A stretch of 64,000 bases of DNA, from NCBI RefSeq assembly GCF_016583905.1, contig NZ_NRRY01000010.1, forward strand, positions 53,972-117,971, in the 5' to 3' direction. Position 1 is the stretch's first letter; every line of letters starts with the position of its first letter. Below are positions 7,668 through 16,531 of the stretch, piece by piece. The notes under the pieces were generated by a model. It was not told the origin of the DNA. It did no database searches and worked only from the letters and a program-made list of their open reading frames with translations. A program made the translations under genes and the position numbers. The DNA comes from Lamprobacter modestohalophilus. GTDB taxonomy: Bacteria > Pseudomonadota > Gammaproteobacteria > Chromatiales > Chromatiaceae.

Positions 7668-9107
7668 TTACCGCGAAAGCCGCTGGCTTGTGGCGGGGGG
7701 TTCCTGCTTCATCGAACGATGCGCTGACGTGTTGCCACGGCAGCGTCTGATAGCGTTCTCCACAGGCGTTCGCGGGGTGAATCCCGCCGGTTCGGCCTCT
7801 CCCGGGCCTACCGTCGTGCGCCGGAGCGCACAGCGTTTCTTGGGCTTCGCGACCACGTGTCCGTCTGCCACCCAGCGTGCGCCGCGCGCCGCAATGACCT
7901 GCGCGGCGTTGATGTCGGCGTGGGCCTGGTGACCGCAGGCTTGGCAGACAAACCGCGCCTGACTGGGGCGGTTGTCCGGGTGAATGTGCCCACAGCGGGC
8001 GCATTCCTGCGAGGAATAGGCGGCCGGAACCTCCACCACGAGCTTGCCCGCACGGGCCGCCTTGTTGCGAAGGATCGTCTTGAACTGACCCCAGCCGGAG
8101 GCGAGGATCGATTTGTTGAGGCCGGATTTGGCCTTGGCGTTGTTGGGCAGGTAGTGCCCGGGGCGCTCGGGATCGGGCTTGGCCTTGGCCCGCTTGGTCA
8201 TCTGCTGGACCTGCAGCGCCTCGAGGGCGTAGACCTGATGGCGCGGCTCATCGACCAGGATGCGCGCGGCCTTGTGGGCCAGATCCCGGCGCACGTCTGA
8301 GGCGTAGCGATAGGTCCGCGCGACCTGCTCCCGCGCCTTGGCGCGGTTCTTTCCGCCCTTGCAGCGCCGGGCGAGCTTGCGCTGCCAGCGCTTGCGGCGG
8401 CGTTCCTTCTGGGCCAGGCGCTGCTGCTGCACCGGGGAGGCGACGATGCGCTGCCCGTCGCTGGTCATCACCGGCGTGGCGACACCGCGATCCAGGCCCA
8501 GGGTCGCTGCCTCGAGCTGCTCGATCGGCAGCTGCTGCAGGCGCTCGGCGATCGCCTTCTCGCTCAGGATCTCGGTGGCGGTCTCGTTGGAGAAGCTGAC
8601 ATGCCAGCGCCCGGCCTCGAGGCTGATGTGCAGCGAGGCCGGCGGCTCAAAATCACGGTGCGCGGTGAAGGCCAGCTCGCCGACGGGGAACTTGCGCGTC
8701 CCGATGCGCAGCCGGTAGGCGCGGGGGGCATCCTCGATCGGTTCGAGCTCGAACAACTCGCGCGTGATCCACACCGACTGGCGGCCATGGCGCGTCTTGA
8801 TCGTCGGGCGACCGCCAAGCCCAGCAAAGTAGCGACCATAAGCCTGCTTCCAGCGCACCGCCCCGTTGCGCAGGATCACCCCCGGCACCTCGGCCAGAAA
8901 CGGCGTCTGCTCAGTCTTGAACTGGGCGTAGCACTGATCGATGGGGATCGGCGTCCCGGTGAGCTGCAGCGCCGACTTGGCGAAGCGCCGGAAGTAGCGA
9001 TCCTCGCCCACTTTGGCGTTGTAGATGAAGCGCTGGCAGCCGATCCACTGGCGCAAGGTCTGCGCCTGAGCCTCGGTGGGGTAGCAGCGAAAACGAAAGC
9101 CGTCCAT
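7668..9107 (-). CDS. tnpB: RNA-guided nuclease TnpB (IS605 OrfB)
   Basis: A 479-residue TnpB. The RuvC residues are Asp206 (LGLDRG), Glu296 (YALEAL) and Asp398 (HADINAAQ); a CxxC...CxxC zinc finger lies between them (Cys369, 372, 388, 391). The N-terminal FRFRCYPTEAQ is the usual family start. TnpB cuts DNA guided by an RNA made from the element's 3' end, favouring element retention. That RNA would overlap the end of this gene, extending to or into the recombinase 3' end at about 7600-7700. I start at the ATG at 9107, which fits the family; an upstream start would add 12 residues that overlap the tnpA side. Confidence 0.93.
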   Translation of the reverse strand: MDGFRFRCYPTEAQAQTLRQWIGCQRFIYNAKVGEDRYFRRFAKSALQLTGTPIPIDQCYAQFKTEQTPFLAEVPGVILRNGAVRWKQAYGRYFAGLGGRPTIKTRHGRQSVWITRELFELEPIEDAPRAYRLRIGTRKFPVGELAFTAHRDFEPPASLHISLEAGRWHVSFSNETATEILSEKAIAERLQQLPIEQLEAATLGLDRGVATPVMTSDGQRIVASPVQQQRLAQKERRRKRWQRKLARRCKGGKNRAKAREQVARTYRYASDVRRDLAHKAARILVDEPRHQVYALEALQVQQMTKRAKAKPDPERPGHYLPNNAKAKSGLNKSILASGWGQFKTILRNKAARAGKLVVEVPAAYSSQECARCGHIHPDNRPSQARFVCQACGHQAHADINAAQVIAARGARWVADGHVVAKPKKRCALRRTTVGPGEAEPAGFTPRTPVENAIRRCRGNTSAHRSMKQEPPATSQRLSR

Positions 9108-9144
9108 GTTTGCTAGACTACCCGAAAAAAATTTAGGCCGCAAG

Positions 9145-9582
9145 ATGGATAACTCAAACAGATCAAGTTCTCACGCCGTTTTCAACATTAAGCTACATAT
9201 CGTTTTCGTGACCAAGTACCGCCGCCCCACACTGACCCCGGAGCTGCTGGCGTACCTGGAAACGGCCTTTGCGGAGATCCTGAGCGCCTGGCGCTGTCGG
9301 TTGATCGAGTTCGGCGGCGAGGTCGATCACGTCCACCTGCTCATCGACATCCATCCGGCGCTCGATCTCTCGGTGCTGATCAACAACCTCAAGACGGCCA
9401 GTGCACGGCGCGCGCGCAACCGCTTTGCCGAACACCTGGGCGCCTTCTACAGCAAACCGCTGTTCTGGCATCGGGCCTACTTCGTTGGCAGCGTCGGTGG
9501 TATGACCCTGGAGACGGTGCGTGACTACGTGCAAGCCCAAGGCACCAAGGAGCAAAGGCGCTCACGCGCCCAGCGTGCTTGA
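9145..9582 (+). CDS. tnpA: IS200/IS605 transposase TnpA (HUH, Y1)
   Basis: A 145-residue single-strand transposase. The metal-binding HUH motif is His62-Val-His64 in VDHVHLLIDI, and the nucleophile is Tyr128 in VRDYVQAQ. Length and both motifs agree with the family. It starts 37 bases from the divergent tnpB start, the standard head-to-head arrangement. It excises and inserts the element as single-stranded DNA at hairpin ends. Confidence 0.93.
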   Translation: MDNSNRSSSHAVFNIKLHIVFVTKYRRPTLTPELLAYLETAFAEILSAWRCRLIEFGGEVDHVHLLIDIHPALDLSVLINNLKTASARRARNRFAEHLGAFYSKPLFWHRAYFVGSVGGMTLETVRDYVQAQGTKEQRRSRAQRA

Positions 9583-9583
9583 C

Positions 9584-9611
9584 CCCCCTCTTGGCTTCGC
9601 CTAAGAAGGGG
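9584..9611. repeat. IS605 end hairpin
   Basis: An imperfect hairpin follows the tnpA stop: CCCCTCTT and GGC pair with GCC, AAGA and GGGG around a TTC loop. This is the type of subterminal structure that TnpA recognises. Confidence 0.6.
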
Positions 9612-9612
9612 A

Positions 9613-9909
9613 ATGCGCGCACAATTCGTTCAAGACTTTGAAGAACCCCTGACGCATCGCTGGATCAATCGAGAGAATCAACGCTACTACAGCGTCCGGC
9701 TCATCCAAGACCTCTTCGGCGACTGGACCCTGGTCGTCTGCTGGGGTGGGGCGAACTCCAAGCGCGGCGGGATGCGGGTGATCCCCGTAGAGAGCCAAAA
9801 GGAAGGGGAGGGAGAGATCGCGAAGATGGCCAAGCGTCGACGCCAACACGGTTATGCAGTGCTTGTAGAATCCGCGTCACCCGACGAGCCACCAGTCGAC
9901 GATGATTAA
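9613..9909 (+). CDS. WGR-domain protein
   Basis: A 98-residue protein consisting of one WGR domain: RYYSVRLIQDLFGDWTLVVCWGG ... SKRGGMRVIPV, with the central W-G-G in place of W-G-R. WGR domains occur in PARPs and in bacterial proteins and bind nucleic acid or nicked DNA. The N-terminal part matches the usual strands; the C-terminus is an acidic tail (DEPPVDDD). It starts within two bases of the IS605 end hairpin, so the element may have displaced its native promoter. It lies 12 bases from the next gene and may share its transcript. Confidence 0.75.
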   Translation: MRAQFVQDFEEPLTHRWINRENQRYYSVRLIQDLFGDWTLVVCWGGANSKRGGMRVIPVESQKEGEGEIAKMAKRRRQHGYAVLVESASPDEPPVDDD

Positions 9910-9921
9910 CGGAGCCCACCG

Positions 9922-10305
9922 ATGCGGAAGATCCTCTTAGCCAGTTTGCTGATCGCCAGCCTCAACACCCAGGCCGACGAGCAGCTCTACACCCAGCGGT
10001 ACTCAACCTGCCTGGATCAAGCAGGCGGCGTGACCTACTCGATGCTGGACTGTATCTCGGAAGAGCTCACGACTCAGGATGCCCGGCTCAACGGGGCCTA
10101 TCAGAAGCTGCAAAAGTCACTCTCGGCGGAACGCAAACAAGCACTGCTCACCGCGCAACGCCTGTGGATCAAGTACCGTGACGCCAACTGCGACTTCTAC
10201 AACGATCCCGAGGGCGGCAGCTACCAGCGCGTCATGGCCAACGAGTGCATGCTCAGGGAAACCGCCGAGCGCGCCAAGGAACTGGAGATGCTGAGCGAGC
10301 CGTGA
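9922..10305 (+). CDS. LprI-like lysozyme-inhibitor family protein (DUF1311)
   Basis: A 127-residue secreted protein. A signal peptide (MRKILLASLLIASLNTQA, cleavage near residue 18) precedes a DUF1311/LprI-type domain with conserved cysteines in STCL, LDCI, ANCDFY and NECM, and the family pattern LNxAYQKL ... RLWIKYRDANC. The domain sits in the periplasm, and members can inhibit lysozyme; whether this one does is unknown. A good start lies 12 bases after the WGR gene. Confidence 0.83.
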   Translation: MRKILLASLLIASLNTQADEQLYTQRYSTCLDQAGGVTYSMLDCISEELTTQDARLNGAYQKLQKSLSAERKQALLTAQRLWIKYRDANCDFYNDPEGGSYQRVMANECMLRETAERAKELEMLSEP

Positions 10306-10565
10306 TCTTTCTGTCCGCCGAGTCGTCGAGTAGGGATCAACCTCGTCTCACAGCTCCGAATACCAGGACGAAACCGTTCTGACTCTGATCGAACTGCCTA
10401 AGAGGAACTGACCCTCGATTCTGAACATTTTTGCGGGTCTGTCTCAACCTGTTGACGTAACTGTTGGGTCTATCCCAAGACGTCTAATCAGGTCGAGGAT
10501 TAAGTCGGCAGTCGACCGGGACCAATGACTGCATAGGTTCCAACGATGTTCTGGTAGCTGTGTGG
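10306..10565. other. Convergent intergenic region
   Basis: Between the LprI-like gene and the end of the sox operon. I see nothing in it apart from the sox terminator at its far edge. Confidence 0.5.
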
Positions 10566-10596
10566 AAATAAAAAAACGCCGACGAAGACGTCGGCG
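10566..10596 (-). terminator. Rho-independent terminator of sox operon
   Basis: On the minus strand: CGCCGACG-TCTT-CGTCGGCG followed by a run of seven T and further AT bases. An 8-bp GC-rich stem, a tetraloop and a U-tract, about 40 bases after the soxL stop. Confidence 0.92.
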
Positions 10597-10639
10597 CTTT
10601 GAACGGGGCCAGGTCCACGCGGCCTCAGCGATAGCCGAG

Positions 10640-11305
10640 CTAGGGTTTGACGGTGGTCAAGCCAACACTAGCCCAGTCCTGCATGCCGCCGCGGTACCAC
10701 TTGAGCTTGTAGACCGGATATCCGTACTCGACCAGGGTATTGATGTTGGTAGTCGACTGCGGGCACCAGATGCCGTTGCAGAAGAGCACCAGGGTCTTGG
10801 CCTCCTCGAAGGTCCATGCACCGGTCTGCGGGTTCTGGTTGGCACCGAACTCATCGGCCAGGATATGCACGAAGGTGTCGGCTTCGCCGGGGGTCTCAAA
10901 AGTGCCGGCGGTGTCGGTGTTGATCTTGGTCCAGGGAATATTCATTGAGCCAGGAATGGTGCCGCGCATGACCCAATCTGGGGTGCGTGAATCGATGACC
11001 ATGATCGATTCGTCGCCTTGATGGATGCGGTGCAGATAGTCGAGCACCTCGAGCTCACCCACGGTATCAACCCCGGGAACAGCCTGTATCGGCTGCACGC
11101 AGAAGGGAGGGCAGCCGCGGTCGGTCTTCTGGAAGATATCGGGAAGCGTGGCGTTACCGTCGTGGCCGCGGGTCACGGTCACTGTTTCGCCGTTGTGGGT
11201 GACGTCGACGCTCTCGATCATCGGCGCGATCTTATTGTCAGCGGCGAACGCGGTGGTGCCGATCAGTAGCAGGGGGACGGCGATCAGGGTAGTACGTATG
11301 TTCAT
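10640..11305 (-). CDS. soxL: SoxL, periplasmic rhodanese
   Basis: A 221-residue rhodanese with a Sec signal peptide (cleavage near Ala21-Ala22). The sulfurtransferase loop contains Cys176 in LVLFCNGIWCPQS; upstream motifs VIDSRTPDWVMRGTIPGSMNIPW are typical of the fold. A second cysteine pair, GCPPFC at residues 64-69, is specific to this subgroup. In purple sulfur bacteria a rhodanese follows soxXAK and is thought to release SoxXA-bound or polysulfide sulfur. It is last in the operon, and the terminator lies just downstream. Confidence 0.9.
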   Translation of the reverse strand: MNIRTTLIAVPLLLIGTTAFAADNKIAPMIESVDVTHNGETVTVTRGHDGNATLPDIFQKTDRGCPPFCVQPIQAVPGVDTVGELEVLDYLHRIHQGDESIMVIDSRTPDWVMRGTIPGSMNIPWTKINTDTAGTFETPGEADTFVHILADEFGANQNPQTGAWTFEEAKTLVLFCNGIWCPQSTTNINTLVEYGYPVYKLKWYRGGMQDWASVGLTTVKP

Positions 11306-11373
11306 GGATGACTGTCCTCTCGGGCGGAATAGGGATGGTTGAAGCCTGGCCCTGGGGCTTGGGACTTGATCGG

Positions 11374-11931
11374 CTAGTTGGCCGCTTCACGCATGTAAAC
11401 AGGCATGTCGGCATCCTGCTCAGCCATGGCCTGTTCGTAACCACGCACCGCCTGGAACTTCGCCGCACTGGCGGCTTGGATCGCTTGATCAAACTCGCCC
11501 GCACCGAGGAAGGTCTTTGCGCTCTTGATCATGTCAGCCACATCGCGCCACTCGCCACCGACGGCATCAGCCTTTTCGCGGGCCACTTCGGCGGCGGCAA
11601 TCATGGACTCCGCAATGGCTGCCTTATCGTCCACGGCCTCAACCTCGCCAGAGGCGACCTTCATCGCGAACTGATCCTGTCGCATCGCCCAGTAGGCGTA
11701 TTGCTGGGCAAGGGTGTACTGGCGCGACGGCAGCAGGGATTCGGCCTGATCGATCATTTCTGCCGCAAGACTGTCGCTGACGCCAGCGGCGACGGCCTTC
11801 TCGCGCAGATCCTTGGCTTCAGCGATCGTGGCTTCAGCCTCGTCGCGGGTGGTTGCCCAAGAGGTTGTTGCTGGGATCAGTACCATCAGTGCAACGGCGA
11901 TAAGGCCGGTTGAAAAAGGACGCATCTTCAT
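11374..11931 (-). CDS. soxK: SoxK, SoxXA-binding protein
   Basis: A 185-residue exported helical protein. It has a signal peptide (about residues 1-26, ending TTSWA) and then alanine- and glutamate-rich helices with repeated EAxxxI/AAEMI patterns, as in SoxK, which joins SoxX and SoxA in the heterotrimeric SoxAXK cytochrome. It lacks haem motifs, as expected. The position between soxA and soxL and the strand confirm the call. The match rests on context and composition more than on a unique motif. Confidence 0.85.
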   Translation of the reverse strand: MKMRPFSTGLIAVALMVLIPATTSWATTRDEAEATIAEAKDLREKAVAAGVSDSLAAEMIDQAESLLPSRQYTLAQQYAYWAMRQDQFAMKVASGEVEAVDDKAAIAESMIAAAEVAREKADAVGGEWRDVADMIKSAKTFLGAGEFDQAIQAASAAKFQAVRGYEQAMAEQDADMPVYMREAAN

Positions 11932-12038
11932 ACGGGATAAACTCCATTCGTGCTCCTAAATGGTCTCGCCGACGATTGCCGAGCGGTGCCGACAGGCTGC
12001 CGGCGAGGCCATCACTTCGTTATGTTGCTGTGCTTCGC

Positions 12039-12878
12039 TTACTTACGTGCGCCGGGGCCATTCAGCTCGAGGCCGTTGTTCATGTAAGTGAGGAAGTATT
12101 CAAGGTTGCGGAACTCTTCGCTTTGAGCCTCGAATGGCTTGGCGCGGACTTGGCTGTTGCAACCAGAGAAGCGGCGGTGCAGCGTGCCCATCTCGCCCCA
12201 CTTTGATCGATAAACCGGGAAGTGGGTGGTATGGCCGAGCGCTGGGCTCAGGATCTCAGTGCGCAGCGTGGTGCCAGAGTTGGCGACATGGCAGCTAGCA
12301 CAAGAGAAGTTGAGCTGACCGCGACGGGCGAAGTAGAACTGCTTGCCAGCCTCATAAGCGGCGAGGGCGCGCGGGTCGTCCGCCGGGATCTCGACATTGA
12401 CCACTTGGCCGCGAGACTCGTAGGCCATGTAGGCGAGCAGATTCGCAATGGGACCCTTCTTGTATTTCAGGGGTTTCTCCCCGTTCGCCTCACGGCACTC
12501 GTTGATGGCCAACGGCAGGGTCACGACCATGCCGCGCTCTTTATCCCAGTGTGGATATTTGCTCTCGATCCCGGGGCCGTCGGGAAAGCAATCTGCATAG
12601 CTCTTGCCGTTGGCAAAGGGGGTGTTCCACATCTCCTCGCCTTCAGAGAGGGCCGTCTCGTAAGGAGGAAACTCCTCGATTGCCTCCCAGTTTTCACGTC
12701 CGACCGGGTCGATACAGTAGACGCCGTTGACGAAATCGTCCTTCGGCACCTGCGGGAAGCGTTCTTGGAAATAGGCTTGCCACGCGGCCTGATCCTCGGC
12801 CGGTGTGCTGGCGATGAGAGGGGCTGCGACGAGGCAGCCGATGCCAAGCGCAGTGATGGTGGTTAGCGTCTTATTCAT
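12039..12878 (-). CDS. soxA: SoxA, mono-haem c-type cytochrome
   Basis: A 279-residue periplasmic protein that, with SoxX, joins thiosulfate to the SoxYZ carrier. It has a signal peptide (cleavage near residue 23). A single haem site, CASCH, is at residues 193-197, and Cys240 in RRFSGCNSQVRA is the active-site cysteine that ligates haem as a persulfide. The N-terminal haem site of the di-haem class is absent, so it is of the mono-haem type. I start at the ATG at 12878, placing the signal peptide first. soxB and soxYZ are not in this window. Confidence 0.93.
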   Translation of the reverse strand: MNKTLTTITALGIGCLVAAPLIASTPAEDQAAWQAYFQERFPQVPKDDFVNGVYCIDPVGRENWEAIEEFPPYETALSEGEEMWNTPFANGKSYADCFPDGPGIESKYPHWDKERGMVVTLPLAINECREANGEKPLKYKKGPIANLLAYMAYESRGQVVNVEIPADDPRALAAYEAGKQFYFARRGQLNFSCASCHVANSGTTLRTEILSPALGHTTHFPVYRSKWGEMGTLHRRFSGCNSQVRAKPFEAQSEEFRNLEYFLTYMNNGLELNGPGARK

Positions 12879-12972
12879 TGTGAGTTTGCCTCCGAACAAT
12901 GCATCGATACGGGGATTAGGCCGCCGCAGGCGCAAGCCTCGCGGACCATCGCAGCCGGGCCAAGCCAAGCGG

Positions 12973-13347
12973 TCAGAGTGACCAGACGTATTCGACGACG
13001 TCGACGAACTCCTGGTTGCTCAGGATGCCGTGTTTACCAAACGGAGGCATCACGACATCTGGGTTCTTTACGGTGGGGTCCCAGATCTGCTTGGCGAGGT
13101 CAGCCTTACTGGAGTAGCGGGTCTGCATGGCAATCAGTGCCGGGCCAATGGCGCCGGGCGAGTCACCGCCGGGGATCAAGTGGCAGGCGATGCAATTACC
13201 TTTGGCGCGCGTCATGGCGACCTCTTTGCCGGCGTCAACATTGCCGTTTAAGGCGATGTCGGGCATGTCGGCGACCGCTGGGGCCATCAGTAGACTCAGG
13301 GAAAAGACTGCGGCAACGCCGCGAAGTTGGGGGCTGACTAACAGCAT
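12973..13347 (-). CDS. soxX: SoxX, mono-haem cytochrome c
   Basis: A 124-residue periplasmic cytochrome. A signal peptide (about residues 1-26) is followed by the haem site CIACH (52-56) and the distal ligand candidate Met100 in DVVMPPFG. It accepts electrons from SoxA during thiosulfate oxidation. AGGAGGC before the ATG at 13347 supports the start. It opens the soxXAKL operon; only 28 bases separate it from the endonuclease gene upstream on the same strand, so either they share a transcript or the sox promoter lies inside the upstream gene. Confidence 0.93.
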   Translation of the reverse strand: MLLVSPQLRGVAAVFSLSLLMAPAVADMPDIALNGNVDAGKEVAMTRAKGNCIACHLIPGGDSPGAIGPALIAMQTRYSSKADLAKQIWDPTVKNPDVVMPPFGKHGILSNQEFVDVVEYVWSL

Positions 13348-13375
13348 AGAGTGCCTCCTATTTCGATGGCTGGTT

Positions 13376-14545
13376 CTAATCATCATCTGGCCCGCGGTGC
13401 GTTCTGGTGTCACCCTGCTCGGAATACTGCGACACATAGCGGTTTTCGATTTTTTGCAACTTGGCAATCCGCTGGTTGCGCTCGATCTCCCAAGCATCCG
13501 GCGGATCGCTGTTGTTCCAGGCCCGATACAGCTGCTGATCCTGACGGCTCAACCTGAAACCGTAAGTATCCGCCATATAGAGCATGGTCCGGGCGATGTC
13601 GCCGCGCAGATGATCCGGTGGCTGCACACGGCGGATGCTCGAATCGATGCGGATGTCGCAATCGCCGTACCGATCACCACCCGGGACCATGCCCCAGTTG
13701 TAGTCCGACCGGCGTCCGTTGACCAGACCGACTGCGGGAATCAGGTTGTGCAAATCGTTGTGCGCCGCGGTGAACACGACATCGACCCGCTGACAGCAGT
13801 CACGGCCCGAAAGCGCTTTGCCGCTTGAGGTATAGCACGCATCGAACGTCTCCGGCTCGCGCCAGCACTTGCGGAAGTTGCCGAACTGCGAGGCCGGAAA
13901 CACATGCTCGGCCTCCACCCGATCCGCGCGCGTATCACCCGCGTACTGCTCCATCCCGCAGCTCCCGAGATCGGTACGTCTCCGTCTGTCATAGCGGCAG
14001 CCGCAGTAGGCGGTCACCCGCTGACCCCGGTAGATCTTGTCGTACAGGAGATCCTTGGCGCGCGAGAAGCTGCCTGCCACCTGCGGTAGGTCACCAGCAG
14101 CATTCGGCGGGTCAGGATGGGGTAGTGCATTTGGATCAGGACGCAGCTCGTCGAGATCAGGCAGTAACCAGTCGATGTCCAGTGACCAAGAGGCAATGTC
14201 AGGCCAGTCGCCATCCAAAGCGACAGAGTTGAACAGTTTGGCACCGGTATCGAGGACGACTGTGCCGGTATCGAGCGCGACATCGACGACGAGGCTGCGG
14301 ATATCCCCAGCAACCGCAACCGCCCGCTGTCCGTTCTCGCCCCACTGGTCAGTCACGGTAGGCGGCACGAACGACAGGGCCGAGATCAGCCCGAAGCCGA
14401 TCGCAAGATCACGAAACTTCCGAGTGATCAAACGTATCCAGGCGCGCAAGCCTTTGGGTAAGCTCGGCAGCGCGGATGCTTTGTGCTTGAGTTGCTTCGA
14501 GCGGGATTTAGTGGAGGTTCTGGAGGTTTGGGTACGACGAGCCAT
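13376..14545 (-). CDS. Endonuclease I family protein (EndA/NucM)
   Basis: A 389-residue protein of the secreted His-Me finger nuclease family. The catalytic region is VEAEHVFPAS, followed by AHNDLHNLIPAVGLVNGRRSDYNW, and the conserved C-terminal end is GDIARTMLYMADTYGFRLSRQDQQLY. A basic N-terminus and a short hydrophobic patch (about residues 45-65) may anchor it in the membrane; the long N-terminal extension is unlike short EndA enzymes. It degrades DNA non-specifically outside or in the periplasm. A remnant of a related gene lies at 38564-38690. Start at the ATG at 14545; longer starts are possible. Confidence 0.85.
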   Translation of the reverse strand: MARRTQTSRTSTKSRSKQLKHKASALPSLPKGLRAWIRLITRKFRDLAIGFGLISALSFVPPTVTDQWGENGQRAVAVAGDIRSLVVDVALDTGTVVLDTGAKLFNSVALDGDWPDIASWSLDIDWLLPDLDELRPDPNALPHPDPPNAAGDLPQVAGSFSRAKDLLYDKIYRGQRVTAYCGCRYDRRRRTDLGSCGMEQYAGDTRADRVEAEHVFPASQFGNFRKCWREPETFDACYTSSGKALSGRDCCQRVDVVFTAAHNDLHNLIPAVGLVNGRRSDYNWGMVPGGDRYGDCDIRIDSSIRRVQPPDHLRGDIARTMLYMADTYGFRLSRQDQQLYRAWNNSDPPDAWEIERNQRIAKLQKIENRYVSQYSEQGDTRTHRGPDDD

Positions 14546-14820
14546 CAAAACAGGACACAAGGCAGCAGAGGGGATTGTGAAGCTTGAAAAGCCTAACATG
14601 CCTGTCATGATAGGCTGCTTCAGGCGCAGATATGGCCTAGTTATTTGGCCCAGGCTGCGGGTCTGGGCGCGGATGCAGCGGATTTGTTAGCAGCTGAGCA
14701 CAGGTATGCAGGCCGGTGGAAATAGGCTCATAGACGGTGGAAAGGACGATGTGATTTACTGCCCCGCCATCCAAAATCGCCCTCGCTGAGAAGGGAGACT
14801 TTTAAGAACAAAATGGACAG

Positions 14821-16497
14821 TTGAGTGTGTCAAATAGGGTGTCAACAAGTACGCGAATCTTTCTGGCTGTTTCGGTCTTTATTATCATCATCGATAGCCT
14901 GTTCGTCGTCCTCAATGCTTTTTTCGCGCGCGAGGCGCTGCAGCAGCACTTCGACTCTTGGGGGGACGATCGACGCGCGACCTACTCTATTTTGCGCGAT
15001 CAGACGCTCGATACCATGCAGGTCCTCGCCGAGATCTTCTCAAGGGACCCGCAACTGCATGCATTGTTTATCGAGGGTCGCGACGCGGTGATTAGCGAGG
15101 GCGGTGGTCCCGGTGGGGAAGAGGCTGCGATCTTTCGCACGGCGCTGCTCAAGCGCCTACAGCCAGCCTGGACCGTCGCACGTCGCGATTTCAAGCTGCG
15201 CCAACTGCATTTCCACATCGGACCGGCCTCCTTGTCGTTTCTGCGGGTGCATCAGCCGGATCATTATGGTGACCGGATGGACAACCTGCGTCACATCATC
15301 GTTGATGCCACCGCAGACGGGCAGCGCCGCTCCGGATTCGAGCTGGGCCGTATCTACTCCGGTTTGCGCGGTGTGGTACCGATCTTCCCGACCATTGGCA
15401 AACACCGGGGCGCAGCAATCGGCGCCTTGGAGGTTGGCACCTCCTACCAGCCATTGCTGGAGATACTTGAATACCATACGGGAAGTGATTTCGCGGTGCT
15501 GCTGAAGGCCGATCGGGTCGATCGCGCGATGTGGGATCAGTTTCGCAAGGATCTCGTGACACTCGAACGCGATGATCTGGTGGTCGAGGCCACCACCAGT
15601 AAGTGCATCGCTCGGGTGATCAATGAGGTGCCATCAAACCTGTTTGAGGGTCGATCACAAGACCAGCTGCAGATCGCCCATTTCCAGCGTGCGGATGATC
15701 GTTGGATCGTCGTCGCCACCTGGCCGCTTGAAGATTATCTAAGCCGCACACGCAGTCAGGGTGGCACGCCCGGCTTTGTCGCCGTCTGTGACGATGTCAC
15801 CGGAGAGATGGATGCTTACCAGCGCCGCCTGGCCACCAGCGTGATCTATGCCATCGTCGCCTTTCTCGCCTTGGAGATCGTCCTGTACTTTGCGATTCGA
15901 AACGGCACCCGCCATCTCCAGCGGCGTGTCGAGGCCGCGACGCAATCGATTCGCGACCTGAACTCAGCGCTCAAAGTACGCGCCGAGACCGATAGTCTGA
16001 CTGGTCTGCTCAATCGTACGACGTTCTACGCGATCGCCGAGGAGACGCGCCACCGGGTCCAACAACAGGCACAGGGACTCAGCGTTGCGATGATCGATAT
16101 CGATCACTTCAAGCGCATCAATGATCACTATGGGCATGTTATTGGGGATCAGGTCATCAGGGCGATTGCTCAGACGTTGCGCGCCACTGTGCGCGACGGT
16201 GACTTGGTCTGTCGCTACGGTGGCGAGGAGTTCCTCTTGCTCTTGCAGCATCCGGTTGCGAGGGACGAGGCCCTAGAGGCCAGCAGTACGTTGGAAGCCG
16301 TGGCAACGCGTATTCACGCGGCCGTGAGCGCGCTACGCATCCCTATTGATCAGCCAGACGCCGAGATTCGAGTCACCGTCAGCGTGGGTGTCACCGAGAT
16401 GCACGGCGACGAGGCGTTAGAGTGCGCCATCAACCGCGCTGACGGACTGCTTTACGCGGCCAAGCGCGGCGGGCGTAATCGAGTGGTGAGAGGATGA
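14821..16497 (+). CDS. Diguanylate cyclase with dCache-like sensor
   Basis: A 558-residue membrane sensor that should make cyclic di-GMP. An N-terminal membrane segment (about residues 10-34), a periplasmic sensor (35-330) with LRVHQPDHYGDRMDNLRHII like the dCache_3 family, a second membrane segment (about 339-361), a short linker, then a GGDEF domain (about 385-555). The active loop is RYGGEEF, intact, and the C-terminal RADGLLYAAKRGGRNRV is standard. No EAL domain. The start is uncertain: TTG at 14821 or GTG at 14827, both with poor binding sites. It is monocistronic. Confidence 0.92.
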   Translation: MSVSNRVSTSTRIFLAVSVFIIIIDSLFVVLNAFFAREALQQHFDSWGDDRRATYSILRDQTLDTMQVLAEIFSRDPQLHALFIEGRDAVISEGGGPGGEEAAIFRTALLKRLQPAWTVARRDFKLRQLHFHIGPASLSFLRVHQPDHYGDRMDNLRHIIVDATADGQRRSGFELGRIYSGLRGVVPIFPTIGKHRGAAIGALEVGTSYQPLLEILEYHTGSDFAVLLKADRVDRAMWDQFRKDLVTLERDDLVVEATTSKCIARVINEVPSNLFEGRSQDQLQIAHFQRADDRWIVVATWPLEDYLSRTRSQGGTPGFVAVCDDVTGEMDAYQRRLATSVIYAIVAFLALEIVLYFAIRNGTRHLQRRVEAATQSIRDLNSALKVRAETDSLTGLLNRTTFYAIAEETRHRVQQQAQGLSVAMIDIDHFKRINDHYGHVIGDQVIRAIAQTLRATVRDGDLVCRYGGEEFLLLLQHPVARDEALEASSTLEAVATRIHAAVSALRIPIDQPDAEIRVTVSVGVTEMHGDEALECAINRADGLLYAAKRGGRNRVVRG

Positions 16498-16531
16498 GTC
16501 ACACGGCTTAGAGTATTCATCGCAGAACGTC

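Larger units (their letters stand above)
7664..9611. mobile_element. IS605-type insertion sequence
   Basis: A complete-looking element with divergent tnpB (minus) and tnpA (plus). The tnpA end carries a hairpin after the stop codon (CCCC and TCTT pairing with AAGA and GGGG around GGC-TTC-GCC). The tnpB end carries a smaller one (AAGCC-GCT-GGCTT near 7678-7690). IS200/IS605 elements have no terminal inverted repeats or target duplications, so the exact ends are estimates. The left end falls directly at the recombinase stop codon. All catalytic residues of both proteins are present, so it may be active. Confidence 0.85.
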
